DNA of 64,000 nt from Kineosporia rhizophila (GCF_021277265.1 NZ_JAJSOH010000018.1:62001-126000), one strand, 5' to 3'. Shown: positions 1 to 8,946, numbered from the stretch's first letter. Notes: a model not told the origin generated them from the sequence alone. A program made the numbers and translations.

Positions 1-162
1 GCCTCCCGCGACCCGGGCCTGATCCGCGACGCCAAGCGGGCCGTGCAGATCGCCGAGACCTCGGAACTGCCCGAGGTGCTGGAGTTCGAGTCCTGGGCCC
101 AGGCCGCCACCGTGGGCCGGCCGGACTTCGCCGAGTTCGTGGAGCGCTTCACCAAACGCTGA
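1..162 (+). CDS. Enoyl-CoA hydratase/isomerase family protein, C-terminal end (partial)
   Basis: Only the last 53 codons are in the window; the frame is open from base 1 and ends at TGA 160-162. The peptide has the look of the C-terminal helical tail of crotonase-family proteins, where a helix with an acidic/alanine-rich face and an F-E-x-F-x-x-R-F ending covers the trimer interface. The active-site region lies outside the window, so the substrate and even the exact family are uncertain. It is followed by a 105-bp gap before the next gene, so it is probably the last gene of an upstream unit. Function by resemblance only. Confidence 0.5.
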   Translation, partial: ASRDPGLIRDAKRAVQIAETSELPEVLEFESWAQAATVGRPDFAEFVERFTKR

Positions 163-226
163 AGCCCCGGCCGTCCCACCGCCGGCAGCCTTCAGTGAAC
201 CTTCATCGGCCGCCTGCACTCTTCAT

Positions 227-249
227 CCCGTCAGCACGAGAACGACGGG
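227..249 (+). other. Short inverted repeat in the leader of the oxidoreductase-like gene
   Basis: CCCGTC (227-232) and GACGGG (244-249) could pair as a small hairpin just upstream of the AGGAGGAG ribosome binding site at 253-260. No T-tract follows. It may be a weak leader structure or chance. Confidence 0.25.
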
Positions 250-267
250 CGCAGGAGGAGGCAGACC

Positions 268-1524
268 GTGCCGGTGACCATCAGCAACGCCGCCGAGAAC
301 GGCACCACCCGGCTTTCCGGGGCCGAAGGGCCCCGGGCGGGTGACCTGACCGCACACCTGATCGCCACCGACGTCTGGTCCGACCACCTGCTGGTGCGGG
401 CCGGGATCCCGGTGGTGGACGCCCGGCTGGTCACCGTGGGCGGTGGCCTCGGCTCGTTCCTGCTGGCCGACCGGCTGCTGATGGCCGGAGCGCCGGCCGG
501 GGACGTGCGGGTGCTGTCCAACCTGGACGTGCCCTGGCAGACCTACGAGCACCTGGCCCGGGTCTCCCAGGTGCCCACCCCGGAACGCGAGCAGGTGCTC
601 GAGGGCCTGCGGCGTGAGCACGACCGCATCGGATACCCGGAGCTGCTGGCCCGGGGCATGGTGCGGATGGTCCGGCGGCGGCAGGGCGGCGGGTACTTCA
701 CCGTGCTCACTCCCCCGGCGGGCACCACGCCCACCCCGCGGGTGGTCTACCGCAGCCAGTTCGTGCACCTCGCACTGGGTTACCCGGGCCTGCGGTTCCT
801 GCCCGACCTGCAGCGCTACCGCGCCGACACCGGTGACCACCACCGGGTGGTCAACGCCTACGAGGGACACGAGCACGTGTACCGCGAGGTGGCGGCCCGG
901 CCCTGCACCGTGGTGCTCAGGGGCACCGACCCGGTCGGTGACCGGATCGTGAAAAGGCTTACGGACGATCGTGAGCGCCTGCGTACAGGGGTCCGGATCG
1001 TGCGGGCCGGGTTCGGGCGGCCGCGCACCCAGACCGACCGCCGGTTGCACCACCAGTTGCGCCAGGGCACCCAGGAGGGCTGGTACCAGCTCGTGAACGG
1101 GGAGGCCCAACTGCTGCGAAGGCACGGCGACCGGCTGTCGATGATGCTCACCCCGGGCGGGCTCGAGCTGGGGTGCGACTTCGTCATCGACTGCACCGGC
1201 CTGGAGACCGACATCGCCCAGCACCGGGTGTTCGACGACCTGCTCGGGCACAGCGGGGCCCGGCGCAACCCGGTGAACCGGCTGGCGATGGAGCGCAGCT
1301 TCGAGGTGCACGGCACCCGCAACGGCATCGGCCGGATCTACGCCAGCGGCGCCGCCACCCTCTCCACCCCCTCTGCTGCCACCGAACCGGACAGCATCAC
1401 CGGCCTGCAGGCAGCGGCCCAAGAGATCACCCGTGACCTGGTCCGGCAGGGCTTCGCCCGGCGCTCCGGGCCCGGCCGGGCGGCCCGGCAGTGGTGGCGC
1501 CGCACCCGCAACCAGCGACCCTGA
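268..1524 (+). CDS. FAD/NAD(P)-binding Rossmann oxidoreductase-like protein
   Basis: 418 residues, GTG start set by AGGAGGAG seven bases upstream. A dinucleotide-binding motif V-G-G-G-L-G lies at about residues 57-62 after a beta strand. A second nucleotide-binding-like turn (G-T-D-P-V-G, about residue 215) and a late V-I-D-C-T-G-L motif (about 305), then a Y-A-S-G-A segment near the end, recall the flavoprotein monooxygenase/pyridine-nucleotide oxidoreductase fold. No CxxxxC redox disulfide is visible. It is followed after 19 bp by an FHA protein, a pseudoprotease and a Ser/Thr kinase, all on the same strand, so it is probably part of that signalling operon. Substrate unknown. It could be a non-catalytic FAD-binding sensor. 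Confidence 0.6.
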   Translation: MPVTISNAAENGTTRLSGAEGPRAGDLTAHLIATDVWSDHLLVRAGIPVVDARLVTVGGGLGSFLLADRLLMAGAPAGDVRVLSNLDVPWQTYEHLARVSQVPTPEREQVLEGLRREHDRIGYPELLARGMVRMVRRRQGGGYFTVLTPPAGTTPTPRVVYRSQFVHLALGYPGLRFLPDLQRYRADTGDHHRVVNAYEGHEHVYREVAARPCTVVLRGTDPVGDRIVKRLTDDRERLRTGVRIVRAGFGRPRTQTDRRLHHQLRQGTQEGWYQLVNGEAQLLRRHGDRLSMMLTPGGLELGCDFVIDCTGLETDIAQHRVFDDLLGHSGARRNPVNRLAMERSFEVHGTRNGIGRIYASGAATLSTPSAATEPDSITGLQAAAQEITRDLVRQGFARRSGPGRAARQWWRRTRNQRP

Positions 1525-1543
1525 CCAGGAAGGACGAACCGAG

Positions 1544-3406
1544 ATGAACACCATCGAGAGTAGTTGCACGGCAGTCCTTCCCGGTGACGGGCTGGTGCAT
1601 CGTGGCCCCGGCGCCGTGGTCGTCCTGCCGCACCTGACCGAAGAGCAGCTGCCGCAGGCCCGGACCATCCTGGCCGCCTGCGCCCGGCTGACCGACGACC
1701 TCACCGGGCGCACGACGGTGCTCGCCATCGCCGAGATGGCCACCCGTTGCCCCCGGCCGGGGCTGCCCGCTTTCGGGCTGGCCCTGGACACCGACCTGGG
1801 TCTGGTCGTGATGCTCCACGACCAGACTGCCGCCGAGATCCACCGGCCCGGCCAGGAGGTGGCGCGACTGAGCGGCACCGACTCGCTGGCCTGGGTGGAG
1901 CGGCGATTCACCGGGCGGGTCGACAGTTTCGGACTGTGGACCGGCTCGCACCAGACGTACCCCGGGACGGGATCAGCGGCAATGGAGGGGATTCCGCTGA
2001 ACCTGTCCCGGGGTACTCTCCCCGGCGCCGGGGTGTTCCTGACGAACGGTGAAGAAGACTCTGCGGAGGCGCCTTTCGCCCACGCCGAGCCGATCGCGCA
2101 CCAGGCCGTCGTGGTGGAGCAGGACCTGCTGGAGACCGCCGAGCGCCGGGTCGAGATCGCCCGCACCAGCGAACAGCCGGTGCCCCCGCCCTACGCTCCG
2201 AGCGCCCCCACCACCTATGCCCGCGTGCCCTACGCCTTTCCGACCCGCGCCGGCACGCCTTCGCCGACCCGAGGGGGACCAGCAGGGCAGCCGGACCCTG
2301 CCTCCGGACCGGCGTCGGACGCGGCACCAGGCTGGGCCTCGGACCAGGCGTCGGACCAGGCCTCGGACGCCGCACCGGACTGGGCCTCGGACCGAGCCTC
2401 GGACCTGACGCCGGACTCGACGCCGGACCTGGCCACCGAGCCTCTGACCCACGACGCCGCACCCGAATCCACTGGCCGGCGCGCCGGACCCGGCGACCTT
2501 GAACAGGCCGACTCCTCTGCCCCGGCCGACTTCTCAGCCCTGGCCGGCCCCTCTTCGCCGGCTCATCAGGCTCACCTCACTGACTCCTCCGCGCCGACCC
2601 ACCAGGCTCACCAGGCTGTCCCAACTGCCCCGGATGACCAGGCCGATCCAGCCGGTCAGGCAGGTCAAGCCGGTGCCGGTCCAGCCGGTGCCGGTCGCGC
2701 CGGGGGCCAGGACGCCGACTCCTACCTCCTCGACGACGCCGACCCGGCCGACGACGAGCGCGGCTACGGCTCCCAGCTCCCCTCCACGCCCCACCTCGGC
2801 CAGGCGCAACTCCCCATCCAGGCCCACCTCCAGCCGTTCGCCGAGACGGCCGCCGTGCAACAGCCGCGCAAACCAGTTCCCCCTCAGCCTCTTCGCACCC
2901 CCGGCGGCGGTGTCTCCGTCCCCCGCCCGAACGTGCCCCCGATCGAAGGAGTGCTCTGCGCGCGCGGGCACTTCACCGACCCCAAGGCCACCTTCTGCGC
3001 GATCTGCGGCCTGTCCATGCAGCAGGTCACCCGCCGGATCACCTGGCGGCCCCGGCCCACGCTCGGGGTCCTCGTGCTGGACGACGGCACCTCGGTGACC
3101 GTCGACCACGACCTGATCATCGGCCGCGACCCGACCGCGCACCCGGCCGTGGTGGCCGGGGACGCCAAGCCGATGTACCTGAACGACGAGCTCAACGGCG
3201 TCTCCCGGGTGCACGCCCGGATCACCCTGGTCGACTGGTCGGTGTGCCTGACCGACGAGGAGTCGGCCAACGGCACCTTCCTGATGGACGCCAACGGCAC
3301 CCACGCGGTGCACGGCGAGGACGCGGTCGAGCTGGCCGGCGGCTCGGTGATCCGGATCGGCCGCCGGACGCTCACGTTCGACGGGTATCACAGTGCAGGC
3401 GAATAA
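1544..3406 (+). CDS. FHA-domain protein with zinc ribbon and long disordered linker
   Basis: 620 residues. The ATG at 1544 is preferred over in-frame upstream codons because AGGAAGGA precedes it at 1527-1534. Residues 1-200 form a folded, unrecognised N-terminal domain. Residues about 230-460 are Ala/Pro/Asp/Ser-rich, with A-S-D-x repeats, and probably disordered. A four-cysteine zinc ribbon (C-A-R-G-H ... C-A-I-C-G) lies near residue 470. The C-terminal 110 residues are an FHA domain with the G-R, S-R-V-H-A and N-G-T signatures that bind phosphothreonine. The kinase two genes downstream is the obvious candidate partner. Role inferred: cytoplasmic adaptor that reads the phosphorylation state of the kinase system. 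Confidence 0.8.
   Translation: MNTIESSCTAVLPGDGLVHRGPGAVVVLPHLTEEQLPQARTILAACARLTDDLTGRTTVLAIAEMATRCPRPGLPAFGLALDTDLGLVVMLHDQTAAEIHRPGQEVARLSGTDSLAWVERRFTGRVDSFGLWTGSHQTYPGTGSAAMEGIPLNLSRGTLPGAGVFLTNGEEDSAEAPFAHAEPIAHQAVVVEQDLLETAERRVEIARTSEQPVPPPYAPSAPTTYARVPYAFPTRAGTPSPTRGGPAGQPDPASGPASDAAPGWASDQASDQASDAAPDWASDRASDLTPDSTPDLATEPLTHDAAPESTGRRAGPGDLEQADSSAPADFSALAGPSSPAHQAHLTDSSAPTHQAHQAVPTAPDDQADPAGQAGQAGAGPAGAGRAGGQDADSYLLDDADPADDERGYGSQLPSTPHLGQAQLPIQAHLQPFAETAAVQQPRKPVPPQPLRTPGGGVSVPRPNVPPIEGVLCARGHFTDPKATFCAICGLSMQQVTRRITWRPRPTLGVLVLDDGTSVTVDHDLIIGRDPTAHPAVVAGDAKPMYLNDELNGVSRVHARITLVDWSVCLTDEESANGTFLMDANGTHAVHGEDAVELAGGSVIRIGRRTLTFDGYHSAGE
2314..2432 (+). repeat. Degenerate tandem repeat coding for A-S-D/P-D units
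   Basis: Short units of the type GCx-TCG-GAC recur through the linker of the FHA protein (A-S-D-Q, A-S-D-R, T-P-D-S and similar), followed by more Ala/Pro/His-rich low complexity to about 2700. Such stretches change length readily by slippage and probably act only as a flexible spacer. Confidence 0.6.
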
Positions 3407-3472
3407 TCGGCAAGGGTATGTCGGCTATGTCACGACCACCGATACTCTCCGGAGGGAACCGAGGAGGCAGGA

Positions 3473-5827
3473 ATGAGCGTGCGCCCCAGCCAGCGCGGCA
3501 ATCGCCGACGGCGCTTCGCCGTTCTCGCGCTCACCCTCTCGGTGCTCGCCGTCGTCTGGAGCACCCAGACTGCCGCCGCGCCGCACCCGGCCGCCCCGGC
3601 GTCCACCTACCCCGAGCCCACCGGTGGCCACGACTCGCACGGCAGTAGCGGCAACGCCTCCCCGGCCCCCGGCTCGTCGCCCACCGGCACCGAGCACGAC
3701 GCCGATGCCCACGTCGACCTGCCGCAGGGCGGGCAGGAGTGGTCCACGCCCGACCTGGTGGCCCAGGGCGCGCTGGTCCGGATCGAGACGGTGGCCGACG
3801 TCTACGTCGCGCTGCACCACTTCCACGTCGAGAAGTACAGCTACACCGAGGTCAGCGACCCGCAGGCGGTGGCCACCGGCACCTTCGTCAACGCCCAGGG
3901 CCTGGTGATCACCAGCAAGGGCGCCCTGCACGACGACGCCGAGCAGATCGAGCGCTTCGGCACCTGGGGCGTCAACCGGGCCTTCGTGCAGGCCGAGTTC
4001 ATGAAGGAGATGCCGGCCGACCCGTTCGCCCGCACCGAGATCACCGGCAGCACCAAGGGCCGCCTGGCCGACACCCCGCCCACCGACCCGGAGATGAACG
4101 ACCGGCTGCAGAACTGCTACGAGTGGGAGACCTCGCACCACTGCGCGGTCTTCGTGGTCATGCACCAGCGGGTCGTGCCGAGCGTGCAGGACAAGGACAG
4201 CACGGCACTGGAAGGGCTGCCCCAGTCCGACGCCCGGGTGGCCGCACTGGCCACCCAGCCCCGCGGGATCACCCCGCTCACGCTGCAGCTGGCCAACCCC
4301 GAGCCGGGCAGTAAGTACTGGGTGGTCAGTTCCCGCGGGGTGAACGAGGAGCCGCTGGTCGGCACCGGCACCCTGACCGACTCCGAGCGCGACCCGCTCT
4401 CGGCGCAGGACCTGGCCAAGTGGCAGAAGGAGTTCGGCGACCTGGCCGAGGGCTCACCGGTGATCTCCGAGCGCGGTGACCTGGTGGCCTTCCTGGGCAC
4501 GGCCGAGGGCAGCGACGAACTGGCCGCCGTCTCCTCCTCGCACATGTCCAACGACCTGCGCACCTTCGGCCTGACCCGCGACTCCAGCCCGGTCGACGCC
4601 CAGTTCCAGGACGGGCTGGAGCTTTTCGAGGCGGACCAGTTCGCCGCGGCGGTGCCCAAGCTGAAGGTGGCGGCCGAGGCCACCGGCGGGCAGCGGGTGG
4701 CCCGCGAACTGCTGGCCCAGGCCGAGGAGAAGTCCGGCACCGCCGAGGACCTGTCCGACGAGGCCGACGTGCTGGCCGCCACCGGTGAGCCGGCCTCGGG
4801 GTGGAGCGGACTGGCGATCGCCGTCTTCGCCGGCCTGGTGGTGCTCGTGCTGATCGGGATCGGCATCGCGGTGGCCACCGTCCGGCGGCGCAACTGGCCG
4901 AGCGACGAGTCCGCGGAGGCCGGCGCATCGGGCCAGGCCAGCGGATCGGGCCAGGCCAGCGGGTCAAGCACGTTGGGCGGTTCAGGAGGATCTGGCGGAT
5001 CAGGCAGATCTGACGGGTCAGGCGGGCCTGGCGGGTCGAGCAGGCCCGGTGGCTCAGACGACCTGGGCGGGCCAGGCGGATCTGGCGGTCCCGGCAGATC
5101 AGACGGACCAGGCGGGTCTGGTGAGCGTTCGGTGGGCGAGACCGATCAAGTGGTGGCGTTGGCCGGCAGGCCGGGTTCGGCCGGGCACGACACGCCGGCC
5201 AGGTACGGCGCTCCGGCCGGACTCACAACTCCGACCGGGCACGCCGCCTCACCCGATCACACCGCTCCGGCCGGGCACGGCACTCCGCCTGGGCGAGGCG
5301 CCTTCGGCAACCGCACACCGGACGGGTCGGCGAGCACCTACGTAGGCAACGCCACCGGCGCCCAGCACCAGGCGGGCCGCACCTCGGACCCAACTGGCCG
5401 ACCCGGCAACCCTTCCGGCGTGTACCCGCCCCTCGGCAACGCGCCGGGTCCAAACCAGCCGGCCGCCCAGGCTCCCGGCACCCAAACGCCCGCCGACAAC
5501 GGTCCGGGCCCACAGACGTCCGCAAACAACCAACCCGCCGGCCCCCCAAGGTTCGGCGACAATGCCGGGGGCTCACCGGCGTCTTCAAACAGCCAGCGCA
5601 TCGGCATCCCGACCACCCTGTTCGCCACCGGCACCACCGACCCGAAACCAGACCCGGGCGAGGCACCCACCCTGAAACGCGGCGAAACCCCGCCCGTAGC
5701 ACCGCCGCCACCCCCGGCTCGCCCGTCGGGCGGTTTCTGCCGCCAGTGCGGGGCGCAGCTCTCCCCCGGAGACCGGTTCTGCTACTCCTGCGGCGCACCG
5801 TCGGGCTCCCCCGCGAGCAAGGGGTGA
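3473..5827 (+). CDS. Membrane-anchored trypsin-like (probably inactive) protein with cytoplasmic zinc ribbon
   Basis: 784 residues, ATG with GAGGAGG upstream. A Tat/Sec-like signal (R-R-R-R followed by a hydrophobic stretch, A-A-A cleavage region near 40) leads into an extracytoplasmic domain (about 75-360) with the chymotrypsin/HtrA layout. The segment that should carry the catalytic His reads V-I-T-S-K-G-A-L, and the G-x-S-G-G-P motif is replaced by A-E-G-S-P-V-I, so the triad looks lost. A TPR-like helical stretch (about 370-425), one transmembrane helix (about 445-466), a Gly/Ser-rich linker and a C-terminal CxxC...CxxC zinc ribbon (about 755-775) follow. It sits 4 bp from the kinase gene. 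Inferred role: envelope sensor or scaffold for the kinase. Confidence 0.75.
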   Translation: MSVRPSQRGNRRRRFAVLALTLSVLAVVWSTQTAAAPHPAAPASTYPEPTGGHDSHGSSGNASPAPGSSPTGTEHDADAHVDLPQGGQEWSTPDLVAQGALVRIETVADVYVALHHFHVEKYSYTEVSDPQAVATGTFVNAQGLVITSKGALHDDAEQIERFGTWGVNRAFVQAEFMKEMPADPFARTEITGSTKGRLADTPPTDPEMNDRLQNCYEWETSHHCAVFVVMHQRVVPSVQDKDSTALEGLPQSDARVAALATQPRGITPLTLQLANPEPGSKYWVVSSRGVNEEPLVGTGTLTDSERDPLSAQDLAKWQKEFGDLAEGSPVISERGDLVAFLGTAEGSDELAAVSSSHMSNDLRTFGLTRDSSPVDAQFQDGLELFEADQFAAAVPKLKVAAEATGGQRVARELLAQAEEKSGTAEDLSDEADVLAATGEPASGWSGLAIAVFAGLVVLVLIGIGIAVATVRRRNWPSDESAEAGASGQASGSGQASGSSTLGGSGGSGGSGRSDGSGGPGGSSRPGGSDDLGGPGGSGGPGRSDGPGGSGERSVGETDQVVALAGRPGSAGHDTPARYGAPAGLTTPTGHAASPDHTAPAGHGTPPGRGAFGNRTPDGSASTYVGNATGAQHQAGRTSDPTGRPGNPSGVYPPLGNAPGPNQPAAQAPGTQTPADNGPGPQTSANNQPAGPPRFGDNAGGSPASSNSQRIGIPTTLFATGTTDPKPDPGEAPTLKRGETPPVAPPPPPARPSGGFCRQCGAQLSPGDRFCYSCGAPSGSPASKG
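4960..5125 (+). repeat. Gly-Gly-Ser coding tandem repeats (9-bp period)
   Basis: Units resembling GGC-GGA-TCA are repeated about fifteen times with substitutions, encoding a Gly/Ser/Asp/Pro linker between the membrane helix and zinc ribbon of the pseudoprotease. This is likely a flexible spacer and is prone to replication slippage. Confidence 0.65.
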
Positions 5828-5831
5828 GGGC

Positions 5832-7445
5832 ATGGACGCGCGTGGACAGATGATGCTCTCCCCCGGAGACATCCTTGCGGGGTACGAGATCGAGGGGTAC
5901 ATCGCCCGGGGCGGGATGGCGGTGGTCTACCAGGCTCGTGACCTGTCCCTGGGCCGGCGGGTGGCGCTGAAGCTGATCGCGCCGGAACTGGCCGACAACG
6001 ACAAGTTCCGGCAGCGGTTCATCCGTGAGTCCGAGCTCGCCGCCTCGCTCGACCATCCCAACGTGCTGCCGATCTACGCCGCCGGGGAGTCCGAGGGCCT
6101 GCTCTACATCGCCATGCGCTTCGTGGACGGGCAGGACCTGGGCCGGCTGATCGCTGCCCGGGGGCGGCTCGACCCGGCCGACGTGCTGCCGATGTTCACC
6201 CAGGTGGCGGCCGCTCTCGACACTGCCCACGCGCACGGCCTGATCCACCGCGACGTCAAGCCGGGCAACATCCTGATTGCCCAGACCCCCGAGAACCACG
6301 TCTACTTGACCGATTTCGGCCTCACCAAGCGGTCCACCAGCCTGTCCGGCTTCACCACCGCCGGACACTTCATCGGCACCATCTCCTACGTTGCGCCGGA
6401 GCAGATCGGCGGCCAGGAGGTCACCCACGCGGCCGACGTGTACGCCATGGGGTGCGTTCTCTACGAAGCACTTTCCGGCGCACCGCCGTTCCAGCGCGAC
6501 GACGACGCGGCCATGCTGTGGGCGCACATGTCGGCCGACCCCACGCCGCTGGCCGGTTTCGTGCCGGACATCCCGCCGGCGGTGGACGAGGTGATCGCCC
6601 GGGCGATGGCGAAAGACCCCACGCAGCGCACCGTTTCCTGCCGCGCAGTGGTCGCCGAGCTGCGTGAGGCGTTCCGCACCGGCCAGGCCCCTCCGGTCGA
6701 GACGTCGTTCGCTCTGGGCCAGCGCCGTCCGCCGGCCGACTCGATGGACGACCAGCCCGGCCTGGACGAGCCCCTGCTCACCCCGCCGGCCCCGATCGTG
6801 GTGCCGGCCAACGCGGCCGAGCCCGGCCGCAAGGTGCTGCGCAAGGCCCCCTGGATCATGGCCGCGGTAGCCGTGGTGGCCCTGCTCAGCTCCGCCTTCT
6901 TCGCCCTTCCGCGCTGGCTGCAGCCGGATTTCGTGAGCTACCGGGGTGAGGACGAGTCCACCTCCTGGCTTGCCTTCGACCGCCCGTCGGACTGGTCGCT
7001 GCACCCGAACCTGAGCAAGACCTGCTTCTGCACGAACCAGTACGGCGCGGTGCTGGAGACCGGTGACTGGGGCAACGTGATCGCGGCGATCAAGAACGAC
7101 GTCAGCGTGGAGGGCCTGTACGCGGAGCAGACGCCGCGTCTGGACCTGGAGGACGCGAGCGCGGTCAGCCGGCACCTGGACACGTTCCTGGCCGAGAACA
7201 AGAAGGAACTGAGCACCCCCGTGCGCACCACGGTGGACAACCGCTCGGCCTGGGCGGTGGAGGGCACGCTGATCGCCAGCAAGGACCCGAAGCTGCGGCT
7301 GAGCATCCGCTACCTGATGGTGATGTCGGCCTCCGGCCGCAGCACCGACCACATCGTGATCTTCACCCGCGACCAGGACCGTGAACGGCTCACCGACCGG
7401 CTGGACCGGGTGGAGCAGTCGATCCGCCTGCTCGAGAACGGCTGA
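5832..7445 (+). CDS. Receptor-type serine/threonine protein kinase (PknH/PknD-like)
   Basis: 537 residues. The kinase domain (about 18-275) has Lys47 in V-A-L-K-L, H-R-D at 139-141, D-F-G from Asp161 and an A-P-E motif, so it should be active. The glycine loop is atypical: I-A-R-G-G-M-A-V-V in place of the usual G-x-G-x-x-G. A juxtamembrane linker, one transmembrane helix (about 340-360) and an extracellular domain of about 175 residues containing a C-F-C motif follow. There are no PASTA repeats. The gene starts 4 bp after the pseudoprotease stop and converges on an EmbR-like SARP-FHA gene 6 bp away, recalling the pknH/embR pairing in Mycobacterium. Likely phosphorylates the neighbouring FHA proteins (inference). 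Confidence 0.9.
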   Translation: MDARGQMMLSPGDILAGYEIEGYIARGGMAVVYQARDLSLGRRVALKLIAPELADNDKFRQRFIRESELAASLDHPNVLPIYAAGESEGLLYIAMRFVDGQDLGRLIAARGRLDPADVLPMFTQVAAALDTAHAHGLIHRDVKPGNILIAQTPENHVYLTDFGLTKRSTSLSGFTTAGHFIGTISYVAPEQIGGQEVTHAADVYAMGCVLYEALSGAPPFQRDDDAAMLWAHMSADPTPLAGFVPDIPPAVDEVIARAMAKDPTQRTVSCRAVVAELREAFRTGQAPPVETSFALGQRRPPADSMDDQPGLDEPLLTPPAPIVVPANAAEPGRKVLRKAPWIMAAVAVVALLSSAFFALPRWLQPDFVSYRGEDESTSWLAFDRPSDWSLHPNLSKTCFCTNQYGAVLETGDWGNVIAAIKNDVSVEGLYAEQTPRLDLEDASAVSRHLDTFLAENKKELSTPVRTTVDNRSAWAVEGTLIASKDPKLRLSIRYLMVMSASGRSTDHIVIFTRDQDRERLTDRLDRVEQSIRLLENG

Positions 7446-7451
7446 GCCGGT

Positions 7452-8612
7452 TCAGGGCTTCTCCGGTTTGACCGCGGTGACGGTGTGCTGCCGGGAGCCG
7501 ATCCGCTCCGAGGGGGCGCGCAGGAAGAGTGCCGTGTCGCCGACCTGCACGGTACCCCGCAACCGCAGCGCCGCAACGTCTTCCACCCGCGTACCGTCGA
7601 CCGTCACGCCGTTGGTGGACCCGAGGTCGCGCACCTCGAACCCGTCGGCCGTGCGCACGATGCTGGCGTGGCGGCGTGAGACCAGCGGGTCCCAGTCGAT
7701 CCGGATCTCGCAGTCGGCCGAGCGCCCGATCACCACCGGCGACCGGTCGAGCATCGGCCGGGCCTTGAGCATGCCCGCCGCATCGAGCCAGACCAGGGTC
7801 GGCGCGGTGCTCACCGGCAGCACCGGCGGGGCCGATCCGCCGGCCACCGACTGCCCCACCGAGTCGGCCTGGCGCAGGATCATCGTCTCCAGCTCGCGCA
7901 GGGCCGGGCCCGGGTCGAGCCCGCCCTCCTCGGCCAGTACCTCACGGGCGCGGCGGTAGGCGGCCAGCGCCTCGCCCTGCCGGCCGCCCACGTTCAGCGC
8001 CAGCATGAGCTGCCCCCACAGGCGTTCCCGCAGGGGCGCGGTGGCCAGCAGTTGCTCGATCCGCTCGGGCAGGTCCGGGGCTCCGCCGCCCTGCAGCTCC
8101 GCGTCGAACAGCACCTCGGCCGCGGAGATCCGCAGCTCTGCGTAGTAGGCGCGGCGCCCCTCCAGCGCGGGCACCGGTACGTCGTCGCAGAAGTCGCCCC
8201 GCCAGGCCTCCATGGCCACCCGCAGGCGTTTCACCGCCCCCGGGGTGAGATGGGCCCGCAGTGCAGCCAGGGCGTCGTCGAGGGCGGCCGCGTCGGTGGC
8301 CACCACCGCGCCGTCGAGCCGGTAGCCGGCCCCCACCCGTTCGAGCGCGGTGCCGTAGGGCGCCAGCAGCGACCGCAGCTGCGAGACGTGCACGTGCAGC
8401 GTGTTGGGGGCCGGGTTCTCCACGTCGAAGAACGCGTCTTCGAGCAGGGCACTCGTGCTCACCGTGCGCCCGCCGGCCGCGGCCAGCTGAGCCAGGATGG
8501 CCCGCCGGCGCCGGCCCATCACCTTCACCGGGCGCTCGTCCACCCGCAGCTCCAGCGGCCCCAGCAGGCCGATCTGGACGGGCTGGACGGGCTGGACCGG
8601 GTGCCCGGTCAC
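7452..8612 (-). CDS. EmbR-like SARP transcriptional regulator with C-terminal FHA domain
   Basis: 386 residues. An N-terminal OmpR-type winged helix (about 10-95: L-G-P-L-E-L opening, H-V-H-V-S-Q-L-R-S-L recognition region) and a bacterial transcriptional activator domain (about 100-255) form a SARP. Residues about 290-365 are an FHA domain with V-I-G-R-S, S-R-R-H-A-S and G-S-T-N-G signatures. This is the EmbR architecture, in which Ser/Thr kinase phosphorylation is read by FHA and promotes DNA binding. It is translationally coupled (ATGA overlap) to the thioredoxin gene upstream and converges with the receptor kinase. Target genes are not visible. No arabinosyltransferase gene lies in the window. 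Confidence 0.88.
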   Translation of the reverse strand: MTGHPVQPVQPVQIGLLGPLELRVDERPVKVMGRRRRAILAQLAAAGGRTVSTSALLEDAFFDVENPAPNTLHVHVSQLRSLLAPYGTALERVGAGYRLDGAVVATDAAALDDALAALRAHLTPGAVKRLRVAMEAWRGDFCDDVPVPALEGRRAYYAELRISAAEVLFDAELQGGGAPDLPERIEQLLATAPLRERLWGQLMLALNVGGRQGEALAAYRRAREVLAEEGGLDPGPALRELETMILRQADSVGQSVAGGSAPPVLPVSTAPTLVWLDAAGMLKARPMLDRSPVVIGRSADCEIRIDWDPLVSRRHASIVRTADGFEVRDLGSTNGVTVDGTRVEDVAALRLRGTVQVGDTALFLRAPSERIGSRQHTVTAVKPEKP

Positions 8613-8938
8613 AGGTACGGGGCGATCTCGGCGAGGATCAGCTCACGCGGTCTCACGCCCTTGATCCGGGCGGCCTCCTGGCCGGCCCGGAACAGCACCA
8701 GCGTGGGCATGGCGGTGACCTGGTAGAGGTCGGCCACCACCGGGTTGTCGTCGACGTCGAGCACCACCACACGCAGCCGCCCAGCCTCGTCGGCGGCGAT
8801 CTGCTCGAGCACCGGCGCGATCATCTGGCAGGGCGGGCACCAGTCGGCGGAGAACTCGACCAGCACCGGCAGCGGGCTGGCCAGCACATCTGCGGCGAAG
8901 GAGGCCTCGGTGGTGGCGGTCAGGGACACATCGCCCAC
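8609..8938 (-). CDS. Thioredoxin
   Basis: 109 residues with the thioredoxin fold order. The active site W-C-P-P-C (Cys34 and Cys37) has Pro-Pro between the cysteines where classical thioredoxins have Gly-Pro. The cis-proline segment A-M-P-T-L is present. GTG at 8938 is the longest start; a second GTG three codons in (8929) is possible and neither has a strong ribosome binding site. It lies 8 bp after the EamA gene and overlaps the SARP-FHA gene by 4 bp, so the three are probably co-transcribed. A general cytoplasmic disulfide reductase is likely. The coupling to a regulator may mean a redox input, which is inference. Confidence 0.9.
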   Translation of the reverse strand: MGDVSLTATTEASFAADVLASPLPVLVEFSADWCPPCQMIAPVLEQIAADEAGRLRVVVLDVDDNPVVADLYQVTAMPTLVLFRAGQEAARIKGVRPRELILAEIAPYL

Positions 8939-8946
8939 GATAACGC

